Shown one piece after another: positions 22,553 to 31,480 of a stretch of 43,904 nt of DNA. The translations under genes were made by a program, and so were the position numbers. The stretch spans positions 1 through 43,904 of the forward strand of contig JACQPH010000102.1 of the NCBI GenBank assembly GCA_016207645.1, read 5' to 3'. The stretch's first letter is position 1, and each line of letters opens with the position of its first letter. This DNA comes from Elusimicrobiota bacterium (GTDB taxonomy: Bacteria > Elusimicrobiota > Elusimicrobia > Elusimicrobiales > UBA9959). Below the pieces are notes generated by a model. It had not been told where the DNA came from. It made no database searches and saw only the letters and a list, made by a program, of their open reading frames with translations.

Positions 22553-23818
22553 TTAGATCTTCATATTGAACTGGAGGTACGCCCAGTCCGCGTCGTCATG
22601 TTTGCCGGTGTCTTTCACGTACTGCCCGGTAAAGAAATGCGCGTAGCCGCCGTCCAGCGCGGCTCCCCCGCCGATCTCCCATTTCGCCAGCAGCGAAACT
22701 TCCCGGCCCACGTACGGGTCGGCCGTCCCGGCGGCGTTGGTCCGCAGCTTCTTGCCTGCGGAGTCGTACCAGGAATCCCTGACCGCCGCCAGCCAGAGGT
22801 AACTGGTCCCCGCGGTCAGCTTAAGGCCCTTCACCGGCTTCGCTGAAAGCTCCAGCGCGAGTTCCCTCATGTTCTGCCAGCGGAAAAAGTCCATAGCTCC
22901 GTACGGTTCATGCGAGCTCTGGAAGAGCGGGATAAAGGTATTATTCACCGAATCCGCCGGTTTTTTATCGCCGCTGGCGTAGTTATAGGCGGCGGCGGCC
23001 CTGGGGCTCCAGGCCGCCTTGAATTCGCGGCTCAGGTCCAGGTGGAAAGCGGAGGCGTAAACGCTCTTGCCGGAGCTTTTACCGAACTGGTAGGGCAGCT
23101 CCAGGTCGCAGACGACGGCCCCGGGCAGCGTGGCCTGGGCGCGCAGGCCGGCGGTCCGCCTGTTCAGCGTGGACAGATTGGAGCTGTCGTAATTGTCCAG
23201 GAAATAACCCTCCAGCAGGGGCGCCTCCTTGCTCCTGCGGTAGGTGACATACGTTCCGGCCAGGATATCGTGCCGGTTAGGGTCGTTCCAGCCCGTTTCG
23301 TCATAAGAAACCCGGGCCCCGTAGATGAGGTCGGCCGAAAGCCCGCCGCTCTTATATTTCACCACTGCCGCGTCGAAGTGGTTTATCCTGTTAGCCCAGA
23401 CGGCGGCCCAGAGCAGGCGGCCCTGGCCGTATTTGAGCTCCTGCCTGCCCACTTTCAGCTCGAGAGGACGGCCGAAAGGCTTCACCTTCGCCGCCGCGTA
23501 AGCCTGGTGCAGGTCCAGCCTGTCATACTGGGCCGGCCTCGCCATGTTCTCATAGACCGCGCCCAGGTCCAGCGCCTCCGCGAACAGCTCCAGTTTCCCG
23601 GGCAGCTCGGCCCTGGCGTTCAGTTTCAGCCGCTGGTACGTGACGCCGGCGGAGTCGTCGACGGCGTCGTTGAAGTCGAAATTCTCCCTGGTCTCGAACC
23701 GCACCCGCTCCTCGGCCCCGAAGGCGAGCTTCCAGCCCGCCGGGGCGGGGCTTTGCGCCGCCGCGCCCGCGGCCAGCAACCAGCTACAGGCCAATACCGC
23801 TAAAACTGCGTCCTTCAT
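22553..23818 (-). CDS. Outer-membrane beta-barrel protein (alginate-export-like)
   Basis: A 421-residue exported protein. A signal peptide covers about residues 1-21 (cut after AAA-Q). The rest alternates hydrophobic and polar residues with aromatic girdles typical of a beta-barrel. It resembles the alginate export/AlgE-like family: EERVRFETRENFDF, YQRLKLNARAELPGKLELFAEALD, LKVGRQELKYGQGRLL and a final strand WAYLQFNMKI. It may be a porin or channel. A good ribosome site (GGAGGAGATC) precedes the ATG. Its position upstream of tupA suggests a possible link to anion uptake, but no sequence feature shows its substrate. Confidence 0.72.
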   Translation of the reverse strand: MKDAVLAVLACSWLLAAGAAAQSPAPAGWKLAFGAEERVRFETRENFDFNDAVDDSAGVTYQRLKLNARAELPGKLELFAEALDLGAVYENMARPAQYDRLDLHQAYAAAKVKPFGRPLELKVGRQELKYGQGRLLWAAVWANRINHFDAAVVKYKSGGLSADLIYGARVSYDETGWNDPNRHDILAGTYVTYRRSKEAPLLEGYFLDNYDSSNLSTLNRRTAGLRAQATLPGAVVCDLELPYQFGKSSGKSVYASAFHLDLSREFKAAWSPRAAAAYNYASGDKKPADSVNNTFIPLFQSSHEPYGAMDFFRWQNMRELALELSAKPVKGLKLTAGTSYLWLAAVRDSWYDSAGKKLRTNAAGTADPYVGREVSLLAKWEIGGGAALDGGYAHFFTGQYVKDTGKHDDADWAYLQFNMKI

Positions 23819-24102
23819 GATCTCCTCCTAAGGGCTCGTTAAGAAAATAACCGGCACGATCCGGCGTACCGCGGGCCGACGTTCCCGCCGCCGGCGGCCG
23901 TTACCGCTCCGCCGTCCGGTCGGCGGCACGCCAGACTATGATGATATAAAATTTGAATTCGCCGGTGTAAATAATAAGTACAACTATACCTATATTGCGC
24001 GCCTCGACCCGGCGCCTGCCCGCTTCGGCTTGAATAAAAGGGCGGATTATTTGATAACATTGTGGGAGCGCGGCTTCTATAACGCGCGCGGCGGAGACGG
24101 CA

Positions 24103-25734
24103 ATGAATAAAAGATCCCATATACCGAAGCCCGAGAACGAGCCCGTACTGGGTTACGCCCCCGGCAGCCCCGAGCGCGCGGAGCTGGCGAAGAAGCTCGC
24201 CGAATTAAAAGGGCAAACCGCGGATATCCCTCTCATCATCGGCGGAAAGGAGGTGCGCACCGGGAAAACCTCGCCCATGATCATCCCCCACGACAACAAG
24301 AATAACCTGGGCCGTTTCCACAAGGCCGGCGCGGCGGAAGTGCAGCGGGCCATAGACGCCGCCAACGCGGCCAGGGCCGGCTGGGCGAACACGCCCTGGC
24401 GGGAGCGGGCAGCCGTCTTCCGGAAGGCGGCGGAACTCCTGGCCGGGCCCTGGCGCTCCACGCTGAACGCCGCCACCATGCTGGGCCAGTCCAAGACCCC
24501 GCACCAGGCCGAGATAGACGCCGCCTGCGAGCTGACGGACTTTTACCGCTTCAACCCGCACTACCTGGACCAGCTCTACGCGCAGCAGCCGCCCTCGCCG
24601 GCCGGGGAGAAGAACCGGCTGGAGTTCAGGCCGATGGAGGGCTTCATCTTCGCCCTGACCCCTTTCAACTTCACGGCCATAGCCGGCAACCTGCCCGCTA
24701 CCCCGGCCCTGATGGGGAATACCGTGATCTGGAAACCCGCCTCTACCGCCGTCCTTTCCGCCTATTACCTGATGAAGCTCCTGCAGGCGGCGGGCCTGCC
24801 GGACGGCGTGATCAACCTGATCCCCGGCCCCAGCGGCGAGATCGGCACCAACGCCCTGGACAGCGCCGATTTCGCCGGGCTGAATTTCACCGGCTCCACC
24901 CCGGTCTTCAACAGCCTCTGGACCACCATAGCCCGCAACCTCTACCTGTACAAGGACTACCCGCGCATAGTCGGCGAGACCGGCGGCAAGGGTTTCATCT
25001 TCGCCCATAATTCCTGCGACCCGGAGGCGCTGAAGACCGCCATTATCCGCGGCTCCTACGAATATCAGGGCCAGAAATGCTCGGCGGCCTCCCGCGCCTA
25101 TATCCCCCGGTCGCTCTGGAACGATATCAAAGAAGACCTGCTCTCGCAGATAAACGGCATCAAGATGGGGCCCTGCGAGGACTTCTCGAACTTCATGAAC
25201 GCCGTCATCGACAAAACGGCCTATGACAGGATAAAGGGGCATCTCAGCCTGACCAGGACATCTTCGGACGCCAGGATACTGGCCGGCGGGGAGTGCGACG
25301 AAACGCGGGGCTACTTCATAAGGCCCACGCTCATAGGCACCTCCGATCCCCGCTACAAGACCATGTGCGAGGAGATCTTCGGGCCGGTGATGACCGTGTT
25401 CGTCTACGAGGACGACAAGTACTCGGAAACGCTGAAGATCTGCGACGCGACCTCGCCCTACGCCCTGACGGGGTCGGTCTTCGCCCGCGACAAGGCCGCG
25501 ATAAAGGAAGCCTCCGGCCTCCTGGCCGACGCGGCCGGGAACTTCTACATAAACGACAAGCCCACGGGAGCCATGGTGGACCGGCAGCCTTTCGGCGGCG
25601 GCAGGTCCTCCGGCACCAACGACAAGGTGGGCTGGCCGCATAACCTGCTGCGCTGGACCTCCGTCAGGACCATAAAAGAGAATCTCGCCCCCCCGACGGC
25701 TTACAGGTATCCCTATATGGGAGAGGGGAAGTAA
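24103..25734 (+). CDS. pruA: L-glutamate gamma-semialdehyde dehydrogenase
   Basis: Delta-1-pyrroline-5-carboxylate dehydrogenase oxidises glutamate semialdehyde to glutamate with NAD+ in proline and arginine catabolism. It is a 543-residue stand-alone enzyme of the mitochondrial/Thermus type, not the PutA fusion. It has WKPAST, the NAD-binding NFTGSTPVF segment, IVGETGGKGF with the general-base glutamate, catalytic C326 in GQKCSAASR, and the EEIFGPVMTVFVY motif. GGAG lies a short distance upstream of the ATG. No proline dehydrogenase gene is adjacent. The upstream 284-bp gap (23819-24102) holds only a weak promoter-like TTGATA/TTCTAT pair. Confidence 0.94.
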   Translation: MNKRSHIPKPENEPVLGYAPGSPERAELAKKLAELKGQTADIPLIIGGKEVRTGKTSPMIIPHDNKNNLGRFHKAGAAEVQRAIDAANAARAGWANTPWRERAAVFRKAAELLAGPWRSTLNAATMLGQSKTPHQAEIDAACELTDFYRFNPHYLDQLYAQQPPSPAGEKNRLEFRPMEGFIFALTPFNFTAIAGNLPATPALMGNTVIWKPASTAVLSAYYLMKLLQAAGLPDGVINLIPGPSGEIGTNALDSADFAGLNFTGSTPVFNSLWTTIARNLYLYKDYPRIVGETGGKGFIFAHNSCDPEALKTAIIRGSYEYQGQKCSAASRAYIPRSLWNDIKEDLLSQINGIKMGPCEDFSNFMNAVIDKTAYDRIKGHLSLTRTSSDARILAGGECDETRGYFIRPTLIGTSDPRYKTMCEEIFGPVMTVFVYEDDKYSETLKICDATSPYALTGSVFARDKAAIKEASGLLADAAGNFYINDKPTGAMVDRQPFGGGRSSGTNDKVGWPHNLLRWTSVRTIKENLAPPTAYRYPYMGEGK

Positions 25735-25780
25735 GACTTCGGCCCGGAGAGCAAAGCCCGCCGCCCAGTCCGCATCGATC

Positions 25781-27565
25781 ATGACCGGTAACGCCGACGA
25801 CAAACTTTTGTGGAACCAGAAGAAAGCCGCCATAGAGACTTTCCTCGGCTCCCTCATGCCCAGCGCCAAGATGATGAGCCTTTACAAGCCCGGGCATCCC
25901 GCCATCCTGCCGATCACCGAGCGCGTGAACAATCTTCTGCTGAAGGCCCTGGGGCTGGAAACCACTTTGGTCATCGACATCAGGGGAAAGACGGTTTCCG
26001 CGGAGGACGCGCCCCTGGCCGAGACCAAGGACATCAACCTTCTGGCGGGAACGATGCACACCTTCGGGGTAGGGCAGGTCCTCTTCACCAATCGGCTGAC
26101 CAGCGAGGGCATGTATGAATTCCTGAAAGCGCTGCTGATGAAAGCCGGCGAGGACAAGAACCTGACCGCGGTGCAGAAGGAACTCCAGAAACTGAAGATC
26201 CCCGGCCTGCAGCTCTCCTTCGTGGTAAGCGTGGTCGACACCGGCAGCGTCGGCGCCGACCAGAAGCCGGGGCAGTTGACGGAAGAGCAGGTGCTGGCTT
26301 TCACCAGTACCGGGACCCTCCAGGATTTCCTGCTGCTCCTTTACAGGCAGAACGAGGCCCTGACCGGGAAGGACGCGGAAACCGTCACGGCGGCCCTGGA
26401 CAACGTGCTGAACCGCGAGAGCTCCCTGGAACAGTTCCAGGCCGCCATGCTGTGGGACCATTATGACCCCAGGATCCGGGCCTGCTGGTACAACTTCATG
26501 CAGAAAATGCAGTGGTCCCCCAAAGACAGGAAAAAGAAACCTCTTCAGAACTGGGACAGGAACTCGGTCATCTCCCAGACCGGCCTGTTCCAGAAAGCGG
26601 ACCTGGACGCCTTGCGGGCCAGAACGACGCAGGAAAAACCCGAGGCGGTGCGCTTCGCCCTGGAGACCGTCCACGCCGTCCTGCGGCGCCCCGTCGTCCC
26701 GGTGCAGGGCAGGCTGGCGCTGATGGCGTACGGCCGGCTGCTCTCGGAACTGGGTAAGGACGGCGATATCAGCGCCCTGATAGCGGAGTACAAGCAGTGG
26801 CGGGACCCGAAGCCTTTTTCCGAGACCGTGCTGAAACTCCTGGAGGAGAAAGTGGCCTCCCCGGTACTGGCCGGGAACCTCGTGCGCCACCTGGCCTCCC
26901 TGCAGGAAAAAACCCCGGAGTTCTCCGACCTGGAGAACTTCATGGCCGTCCTGGGGCTGAAGAACATCCCGCTTTTTCTCGAGGAGCTCAGGAAACTGGA
27001 GGAGATGAACAGCCGCCGCAAGCTCTGCCTCCTGCTGACCTCCGTCTGCAGGCGGCTGCAAAGCGTGCAGCCCCTCCTCCCGGCGCTGTCGGACCCGGAC
27101 TGGTTCCTGGTGCGCAACGTGGTGGTGATCCTGGGCGACGTGAACCGCCCCGGGACGGCCGAGCGGATCGCCCCGGCGCTGTACCACGAGCACCCTAAGG
27201 TCCGCGAGGCGGCCATTCGCTCGCTGGGCAAGCTGGGGGACGCGGCGGCGGCGGACGCGCTCTCTTCCTTCATCGTCAAGTGGAACGAGCACGAGGAGTC
27301 CTTCACCGCGATCACCGCCCTCTCCTTCCTGGCCGGGCAGGGGGTGGAGGAAAAGCTCATCCAGGCCTACGGCCGGAAGGACCATTACGGGACCCGCGTC
27401 GCCATAGTCACGGCCCTCGCCCGGGTCGCCACGCCGGCTTCGATGAAATTCCTCGGCGCACAGGCGAAAAAGAGCTTCCTGGAAATGCTCACCGGCGCGA
27501 ACAAGGAACTGCGGCGCGCGGCGCGGGAATCCTTCAACAAGGTGAAAGGAGCGCTGAAAACTTAA
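25781..27565 (+). CDS. HEAT-repeat protein with shared N-terminal signalling module
   Basis: A 594-residue soluble protein. Residues about 10-170 match the N-terminal module also seen at 4399 and 27566: SLYKPGHPAI, then a DIRGKTVSAEDAPL strand-turn, then VLFTNRLTSEGMYEFLKALL. Residues about 440-590 form HEAT-like helical repeats, such as VRNVVVILGDVNRPGTAERIAPAL, VREAAIRSLGKLGDAAAADAL and TRVAIVTALARVATPASMKFL. It is probably a scaffold in a signalling complex with the HD-GYP-like protein that starts directly after its stop codon. No catalytic motif is seen. Confidence 0.72.
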   Translation: MTGNADDKLLWNQKKAAIETFLGSLMPSAKMMSLYKPGHPAILPITERVNNLLLKALGLETTLVIDIRGKTVSAEDAPLAETKDINLLAGTMHTFGVGQVLFTNRLTSEGMYEFLKALLMKAGEDKNLTAVQKELQKLKIPGLQLSFVVSVVDTGSVGADQKPGQLTEEQVLAFTSTGTLQDFLLLLYRQNEALTGKDAETVTAALDNVLNRESSLEQFQAAMLWDHYDPRIRACWYNFMQKMQWSPKDRKKKPLQNWDRNSVISQTGLFQKADLDALRARTTQEKPEAVRFALETVHAVLRRPVVPVQGRLALMAYGRLLSELGKDGDISALIAEYKQWRDPKPFSETVLKLLEEKVASPVLAGNLVRHLASLQEKTPEFSDLENFMAVLGLKNIPLFLEELRKLEEMNSRRKLCLLLTSVCRRLQSVQPLLPALSDPDWFLVRNVVVILGDVNRPGTAERIAPALYHEHPKVREAAIRSLGKLGDAAAADALSSFIVKWNEHEESFTAITALSFLAGQGVEEKLIQAYGRKDHYGTRVAIVTALARVATPASMKFLGAQAKKSFLEMLTGANKELRRAARESFNKVKGALKT

Positions 27566-29089
27566 ATGGCCAGACGCATCAGGAAATCGCGGGCGGATAT
27601 CCAGCGCTGGACGCAGCTGGTTTCCTGCCTGCGGCTGATGAACATAGCTTTCACCAATGTCCGGATCTATCCCCCGAACCACCCGGAAGTCACGAGCACC
27701 CTGATCAACCTGCACAAGATCGTAAATCCCCTGGTCGAGGAGCTGGAGGATATCGGCTTCGGGTTCATGGACGAGCTGCTCTACGTGGAAGGGGCGGTGT
27801 CCCTGGAGGAAACGGCGGGCAACCAGATGCTGGTGGACCGTTTCACCAGATGCAGGGTGAAATACCTGACCTTCGCGAAAGGGATAACAAAAGAGGACCT
27901 GATCGCCTTTTTCCAGGTCCTGAACGCGGAAGCCATCACCCCGTCCAAAGAGCGCCCCGGGGAGCTCCTGGAGCAAAAAGGCGTGCGGACCATCCATATA
28001 GTGGAAGCGGAGACCGCCGAGCTGGGCGGGAAGAAGTTCGCCAGGAAAAAGACCCTGCTGGACTGGTACGAAAAAGCGGTAGCCACCTACCGGAACACCG
28101 CGGACCAGTACAGGCAGGGGCAGCCGGTGGACTTCAAGCTTCTTTACCGCCACATAGACGACATGACCGCGTCGATAAAGAGCAAAGGGCATGAGCCCTA
28201 CCTGCTCCTGCCTATCCTGGGCAAAGGGCTGGACCCCCACGCCTGCCACGGCGTCAATGTTTCCATTCTCGCCTGCGCGCTCGGCCAGCTCTACGGCCTG
28301 AATACAGGGCAGGTAAACACGCTGAGCATCTGCGCTTTCCTGCACGACCTGGGCCGGCTGATAGTTCCCGCGGCCTGGACGGAAAGGAAAAGGCCTTCCA
28401 CTCCCGACGAGCGCGGGATGGCCGCCCAGCACACGGTCTGGGGCAGCCTGTTCCTGCTATGCAAGAACGAGCTGCCTCCCCAGATGGGCGTGCTGGCCGA
28501 CCGGCATCATTCGGCCTTCTACGCCGTCCCGGCCGCCGGCGGCTATGTCCCGGACCTGTTCCACAAAATAATCTCGGCGGCCGATTATTACGACCTGGCC
28601 TCCATAGGCGACAAGTATTACTGGAGGAAGCACCGGCAGGACCGGGTCCTGCATAAAATGCTGAACCAGCGGGGCAGGCGGTTCGACCCCGCCATCCTGA
28701 AGCTCCTCGTCAATTGCGTCGGCTTCTATCCGGCGGGAAGCCTGGTACTGCTGAAGGACGGACGGAAAGGGATAGTGGTCCGGTCGAACGCCGCCCATGC
28801 GGCCAGGCCCAAAGTTTATCTGTACGAAGCCGATACGGCGGCCGCCGCGCCGGCGGAGGCCGCCGCCGACCCGCTGGCTGATACCCTGCCTCCGCCGGCT
28901 TCCGCCGGGATTCCCGGAAGCGCGGAGCAGGAAGAACCGCCGCCGCCCATCCTCGACCTGGCCGAGCTGAACGAGGCCGGGACGGCCTTCAGGAATTCCA
29001 TCCTCCGCGTCCTGCCGCCGTCGGCCGCGGACGCGCAGAAGATCCTGGACCGCAGGAAAAGCTTTCTCTTAAGCCATACGCTGAAGTAG
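27566..29089 (+). CDS. Divergent HD-GYP-type phosphodiesterase with shared N-terminal module
   Basis: A 507-residue soluble protein. Residues 10-155 carry the shared module: RIYPPNHPEV (33-42), ELLYVEGAVSL, YLTFAKGITKEDLIAFFQVL (100-119) and GVRTIHIVEAE. An HD domain follows with H228, H260-D261 (FLHDLGRL), H289, H314-H315 and D340 (ISAADYYD), the metal ligands expected for HD-GYP proteins. The GYP segment is not canonical (ADRHHSAFYAVPAAGGYVPD), so cyclic-di-GMP hydrolysis is uncertain. The C-terminal VGFYPAGSLVLLKDGRKGIVV strand set is common after HD-GYP domains. The last ~90 residues are Ala/Pro-rich, then helical. Translation begins at the base following the upstream stop. Confidence 0.82.
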   Translation: MARRIRKSRADIQRWTQLVSCLRLMNIAFTNVRIYPPNHPEVTSTLINLHKIVNPLVEELEDIGFGFMDELLYVEGAVSLEETAGNQMLVDRFTRCRVKYLTFAKGITKEDLIAFFQVLNAEAITPSKERPGELLEQKGVRTIHIVEAETAELGGKKFARKKTLLDWYEKAVATYRNTADQYRQGQPVDFKLLYRHIDDMTASIKSKGHEPYLLLPILGKGLDPHACHGVNVSILACALGQLYGLNTGQVNTLSICAFLHDLGRLIVPAAWTERKRPSTPDERGMAAQHTVWGSLFLLCKNELPPQMGVLADRHHSAFYAVPAAGGYVPDLFHKIISAADYYDLASIGDKYYWRKHRQDRVLHKMLNQRGRRFDPAILKLLVNCVGFYPAGSLVLLKDGRKGIVVRSNAAHAARPKVYLYEADTAAAAPAEAAADPLADTLPPPASAGIPGSAEQEEPPPPILDLAELNEAGTAFRNSILRVLPPSAADAQKILDRRKSFLLSHTLK

Positions 29090-29104
29090 CGTCCCCGCGA
29101 AAAC

Positions 29105-29135
29105 AAAAGCCCTGTACCGCGCGGGAGCTTTTTTT
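29105..29135. terminator. Weak bidirectional terminator between convergent genes
   Basis: AAAAGC...GCTTTTTTT with an internal CC/GG pairing and a bulge, followed by seven T on the plus strand. The reverse strand also has TTTTG after the stem. It separates the HD-GYP-like gene from the convergent permease gene. Confidence 0.5.
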
Positions 29136-29136
29136 G

Positions 29137-30048
29137 TTATTGGATCCAAAACAGACTGAAAACCAGGCCGGCGCCGAAAGCGAAAAGCAGCCACCAGGCG
29201 GCGTAGACCAGCAGGCCGCGGCGGCCTATCAACTTCCGGGACATTATCATCGTCGGCACGCAGGTTCCGACCGAGCCCAGCAGGAAGGCGAAAGCGGGCC
29301 CCGGCCCGAGGCCCAGCTTCAGCAGCGACAGGGTCAGCGGGATCTCCTCCCCTTCGCAGACATAGAGCGGCACGCCCAGCAGCACCGCCGCTATATAAGC
29401 CAGCGGCCCGGAGGAGCCGATATAGCGGGGCACTAGTTCGGGCGGGATAAGCACGGTGAGCAGGCTGGCTATGGCCATGCCCAGCACGAAATACTTGCCC
29501 AGGTCCTTCAGAATGTCGATGAAGACCGGCCAGAACTTTTTAGGGCCCTCTTCTTCCTCCTTCCCTGCGGAACAGGCGCAGCCGGTGCCGCATTTCCTGG
29601 CCGGCCCGGGGGCGGGAATGTCGAGGAAACCGGGCTTTCGGCGCTCCAGCCACAAAAAGACAGCTCCTATCATCATAGCCCCGCAGAAAGCGGCCAGGGC
29701 GCGGGCCACGGTGAATTTCCAGCCCAGCACGGCCCAGGTCAGCACCAGGGTCTGCGGGCTCACCAGCGGCGAGGCCAGCAGGAAGCTGGTGACGGTGCCC
29801 AGGTCCGCTCCCTTGCGGCGCAGGCCTTCGGCCATCGGCATGGTGGCGCAGGAGCAGCCGGGCATAACCATGCCCAGGACAGAGGCCTTGGCCATGGAAA
29901 GCCAGCCGCCGCCCAGATGCTTCAGCGCGAATTCCGGCCTGACAAAAACGTCCAGCGCCGCGCCGAAAGCGGCGCCGGCCAAAAAGTAAGGCAGCACCAT
30001 CCAGGTAAGCGATAAAAATTCTTTGGCGAAAGCGGAGATATAATGCAT
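29137..30048 (-). CDS. SO_0444-like metal efflux permease
   Basis: A 303-residue inner-membrane permease of the YraQ/DUF318 family; the SO_0444 branch is linked to Cu/Zn efflux. About eight membrane segments are arranged as two halves. The motif MPGCSCATMPMAEGLRRKGA follows the first helices. The cytoplasmic loop holds a metal-binding-like CGTGCACSAG cluster. The second half has VPLYVCEGEEIPLTLSLL and GSVGTCVPTMIMSRKLIG. ArsP-type organoarsenic permeases are a related alternative. It is a single-gene unit convergent with the HD-GYP gene. Confidence 0.85.
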   Translation of the reverse strand: MHYISAFAKEFLSLTWMVLPYFLAGAAFGAALDVFVRPEFALKHLGGGWLSMAKASVLGMVMPGCSCATMPMAEGLRRKGADLGTVTSFLLASPLVSPQTLVLTWAVLGWKFTVARALAAFCGAMMIGAVFLWLERRKPGFLDIPAPGPARKCGTGCACSAGKEEEEGPKKFWPVFIDILKDLGKYFVLGMAIASLLTVLIPPELVPRYIGSSGPLAYIAAVLLGVPLYVCEGEEIPLTLSLLKLGLGPGPAFAFLLGSVGTCVPTMIMSRKLIGRRGLLVYAAWWLLFAFGAGLVFSLFWIQ

Positions 30049-30162
30049 TAAGTATATTTTCCCATTACCTCCGCCCGCTGGTCAAACAGCAAACACATCC
30101 CCGGCGGCCCGGCCGGCATGAAAGACCAGGGCCGGGAAAAGGAAAGACAAAACCGCGCAAAA

Positions 30163-30196
30163 CCCCGGCGCCGCGCCTGTAGCGCGGCGGCCGGGG
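30163..30196 (-). terminator. Probable terminator of ssb
   Basis: A GC-rich inverted repeat: CCCCGGCGCCGCGC (30163-30176) with GCGCGGCGGCCGGGG (30182-30196), having one extra base in the right arm. It is followed on the minus strand by TTTTGCGCGGTTTTG. It sits 24 bp after the ssb stop codon. Confidence 0.65.
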
Positions 30197-30219
30197 TCCG
30201 CTTTTCCCGCCGTTTTTTC

Positions 30220-30687
30220 CTAGAACGGCACTTCTTCTATGCCGTCGCCGCCGCCGCTCTTCGCGGCTTTGGAGGACCTGGAGGCCTTGGCCGGCACCGG
30301 CTCGGCGGCCTCGGAGGAGCCGCCCTCCGCGTCCGCGCGGCTGCCCAGGAACTCTATGGAATCCACGTAGACCACCATCTTGGTCTGTTTCTTGCCGTCT
30401 TCCTTGCCCAGCCATTCCTCCAGGACCAGGTGTCCCTCCACGTAGGCCTGCGAACCTTTGCGCAGGTATTTCTCCGCCAGGTCGGCCAGCTTCCGCCCGG
30501 TCTCGTTGCTGAAGGCCTTCAGCTCCACCCACACCGGCACTTCCTCCCACTGGCCGCTCTGCATGTTCTTTTTGCGGTTATTGACGGCGAAGCCGATATT
30601 CGCCACCTTGCCGCCGTTGCTGAACTCCTTTATCTCCGGGTCCCTGGTCAGGCGCCCGATGAGCATGACCTTGTTTAAATTAGCCAT
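30220..30687 (-). CDS. ssb: Single-stranded DNA-binding protein
   Basis: A 155-residue SSB that protects single-stranded DNA in replication and repair. The OB fold opens with MANLNKVMLIGRLTRDPEIK and continues through ANIGFAVNNR and VYVDSIEFLGSR. A disordered linker leads to the acidic C-terminal tip EEVPF, which recruits partner proteins. GGAGAAATAAT before the ATG supports the start. It is probably a single-gene unit. Confidence 0.95.
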   Translation of the reverse strand: MANLNKVMLIGRLTRDPEIKEFSNGGKVANIGFAVNNRKKNMQSGQWEEVPVWVELKAFSNETGRKLADLAEKYLRKGSQAYVEGHLVLEEWLGKEDGKKQTKMVVYVDSIEFLGSRADAEGGSSEAAEPVPAKASRSSKAAKSGGGDGIEEVPF

Positions 30688-30793
30688 ATTATTTCTCCTA
30701 TATCCCTCTTGATATTTTCCGCCGCCGGAAGCCTCTCCCTCAGTCCTCCCTTAATCTATCACTTTTGCCGCCGCCGTTTCCAATTTACGACCA

Positions 30794-30867
30794 GCGGCAT
30801 GAATATCATAGCAGACGAACCCGACAAGGGCCTGTCGCTTTCGTTCATGCCGCTTTTTTTCTTTTTT
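30794..30867 (+). ncRNA. Hairpin with terminator-like U-tract; candidate small RNA end
   Basis: A perfect 10-bp stem GCGGCATGAA/TTCATGCCGC (30794-30803, 30844-30853) encloses a nested hairpin CGACA/TGTCG (30822-30826, 30833-30837). A T-rich tract (30854-30867) follows on the plus strand. Both neighbouring genes are on the minus strand, so it ends no annotated gene. It may be the 3' end of a small plus-strand RNA. No convincing promoter was seen upstream. Confidence 0.4.
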
Positions 30868-30961
30868 CCGGCGTTTCCGCCGGCACGCGCTTCCGGCAAG
30901 CCCGGCCGGCGGCCGCGGCGCAGCCGGCAACCGCCCCGGGCCGCGACGGAGCGCAGGCGCT

Positions 30962-31243
30962 CTAACCCGGCTGGAACGTGCAGCAGTCGCCGTGCTTCGT
31001 ATGCGCCCCGAGCACGATCTCCGACGCCGAGCATTCCAGCAGCTTGTTGAACCGGCAGTTCTTCATGTGGCAGGCGCCCACCGTGGCATGCGCGCCGGCA
31101 ACCCCGCCCTTGCGCGAGTCTTCCATGTAGGTGTCGCACTGCTGATGCGAACTCCCGACGGTAATGGCCAGAGCGTGGCATTCCATCTTCTTGTTGTAGG
31201 CGCAGCTCTCCGCGCCGCAGCTGAGTATCTTCGCGGTCTTCAT
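30962..31243 (-). CDS. DUF1540-domain protein (two Cys motifs)
   Basis: A 93-residue protein with two copies of the DUF1540 pattern: CGAESCAYNKKMECHA (about 9-24) and CHMKNCRFNKLLECSA (about 58-73). Each provides three cysteines, and CDTY and CCTF stretches add more. The protein probably binds a metal such as zinc. The function of the family is unknown; it is often found in spore-forming and anaerobic bacteria. It is a single-gene unit. Confidence 0.8.
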   Translation of the reverse strand: MKTAKILSCGAESCAYNKKMECHALAITVGSSHQQCDTYMEDSRKGGVAGAHATVGACHMKNCRFNKLLECSASEIVLGAHTKHGDCCTFQPG

Positions 31244-31410
31244 TTTTTATCCCCCTTGTTAGCGGCCTTTTACGTCACGCCGCCGCCCACCCCAATAATA
31301 ACACAGCGGGAGAGCGATTTCAATAGGGAGTTGCGGGGTGTTGCGGGCCTCGGCGGAGTCCCCATGTCCGTTCGGACCTAGGGCCCAGCCGTTTTTGGGC
31401 CTTATTGCCC

Positions 31411-31439
31411 TTGGAGAAAGGCGGCGCGGAGGCTAGACT
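31411..31439 (+). promoter_or_regulatory. Putative promoter of the exported protein gene
   Basis: TTGGAG (31411-31416) and TAGACT (31434-31439) are separated by exactly 17 bp. Transcription would begin near 31446, about 35 bp before the proposed start codon at 31481. Confidence 0.5.
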
Positions 31440-31480
31440 ATATACGGTTGAATATTTTCGCGGAGGCGGAGTTGAAATTA

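Noticed and set aside
25664-28432. A 922-codon open frame on the minus strand
   Set aside because: It runs antisense to pruA, the HEAT gene and the HD-GYP gene, which have clear families and domains. Its translation is low-complexity and His/Gln/Arg-rich, as expected from the antisense of GC-rich coding DNA.
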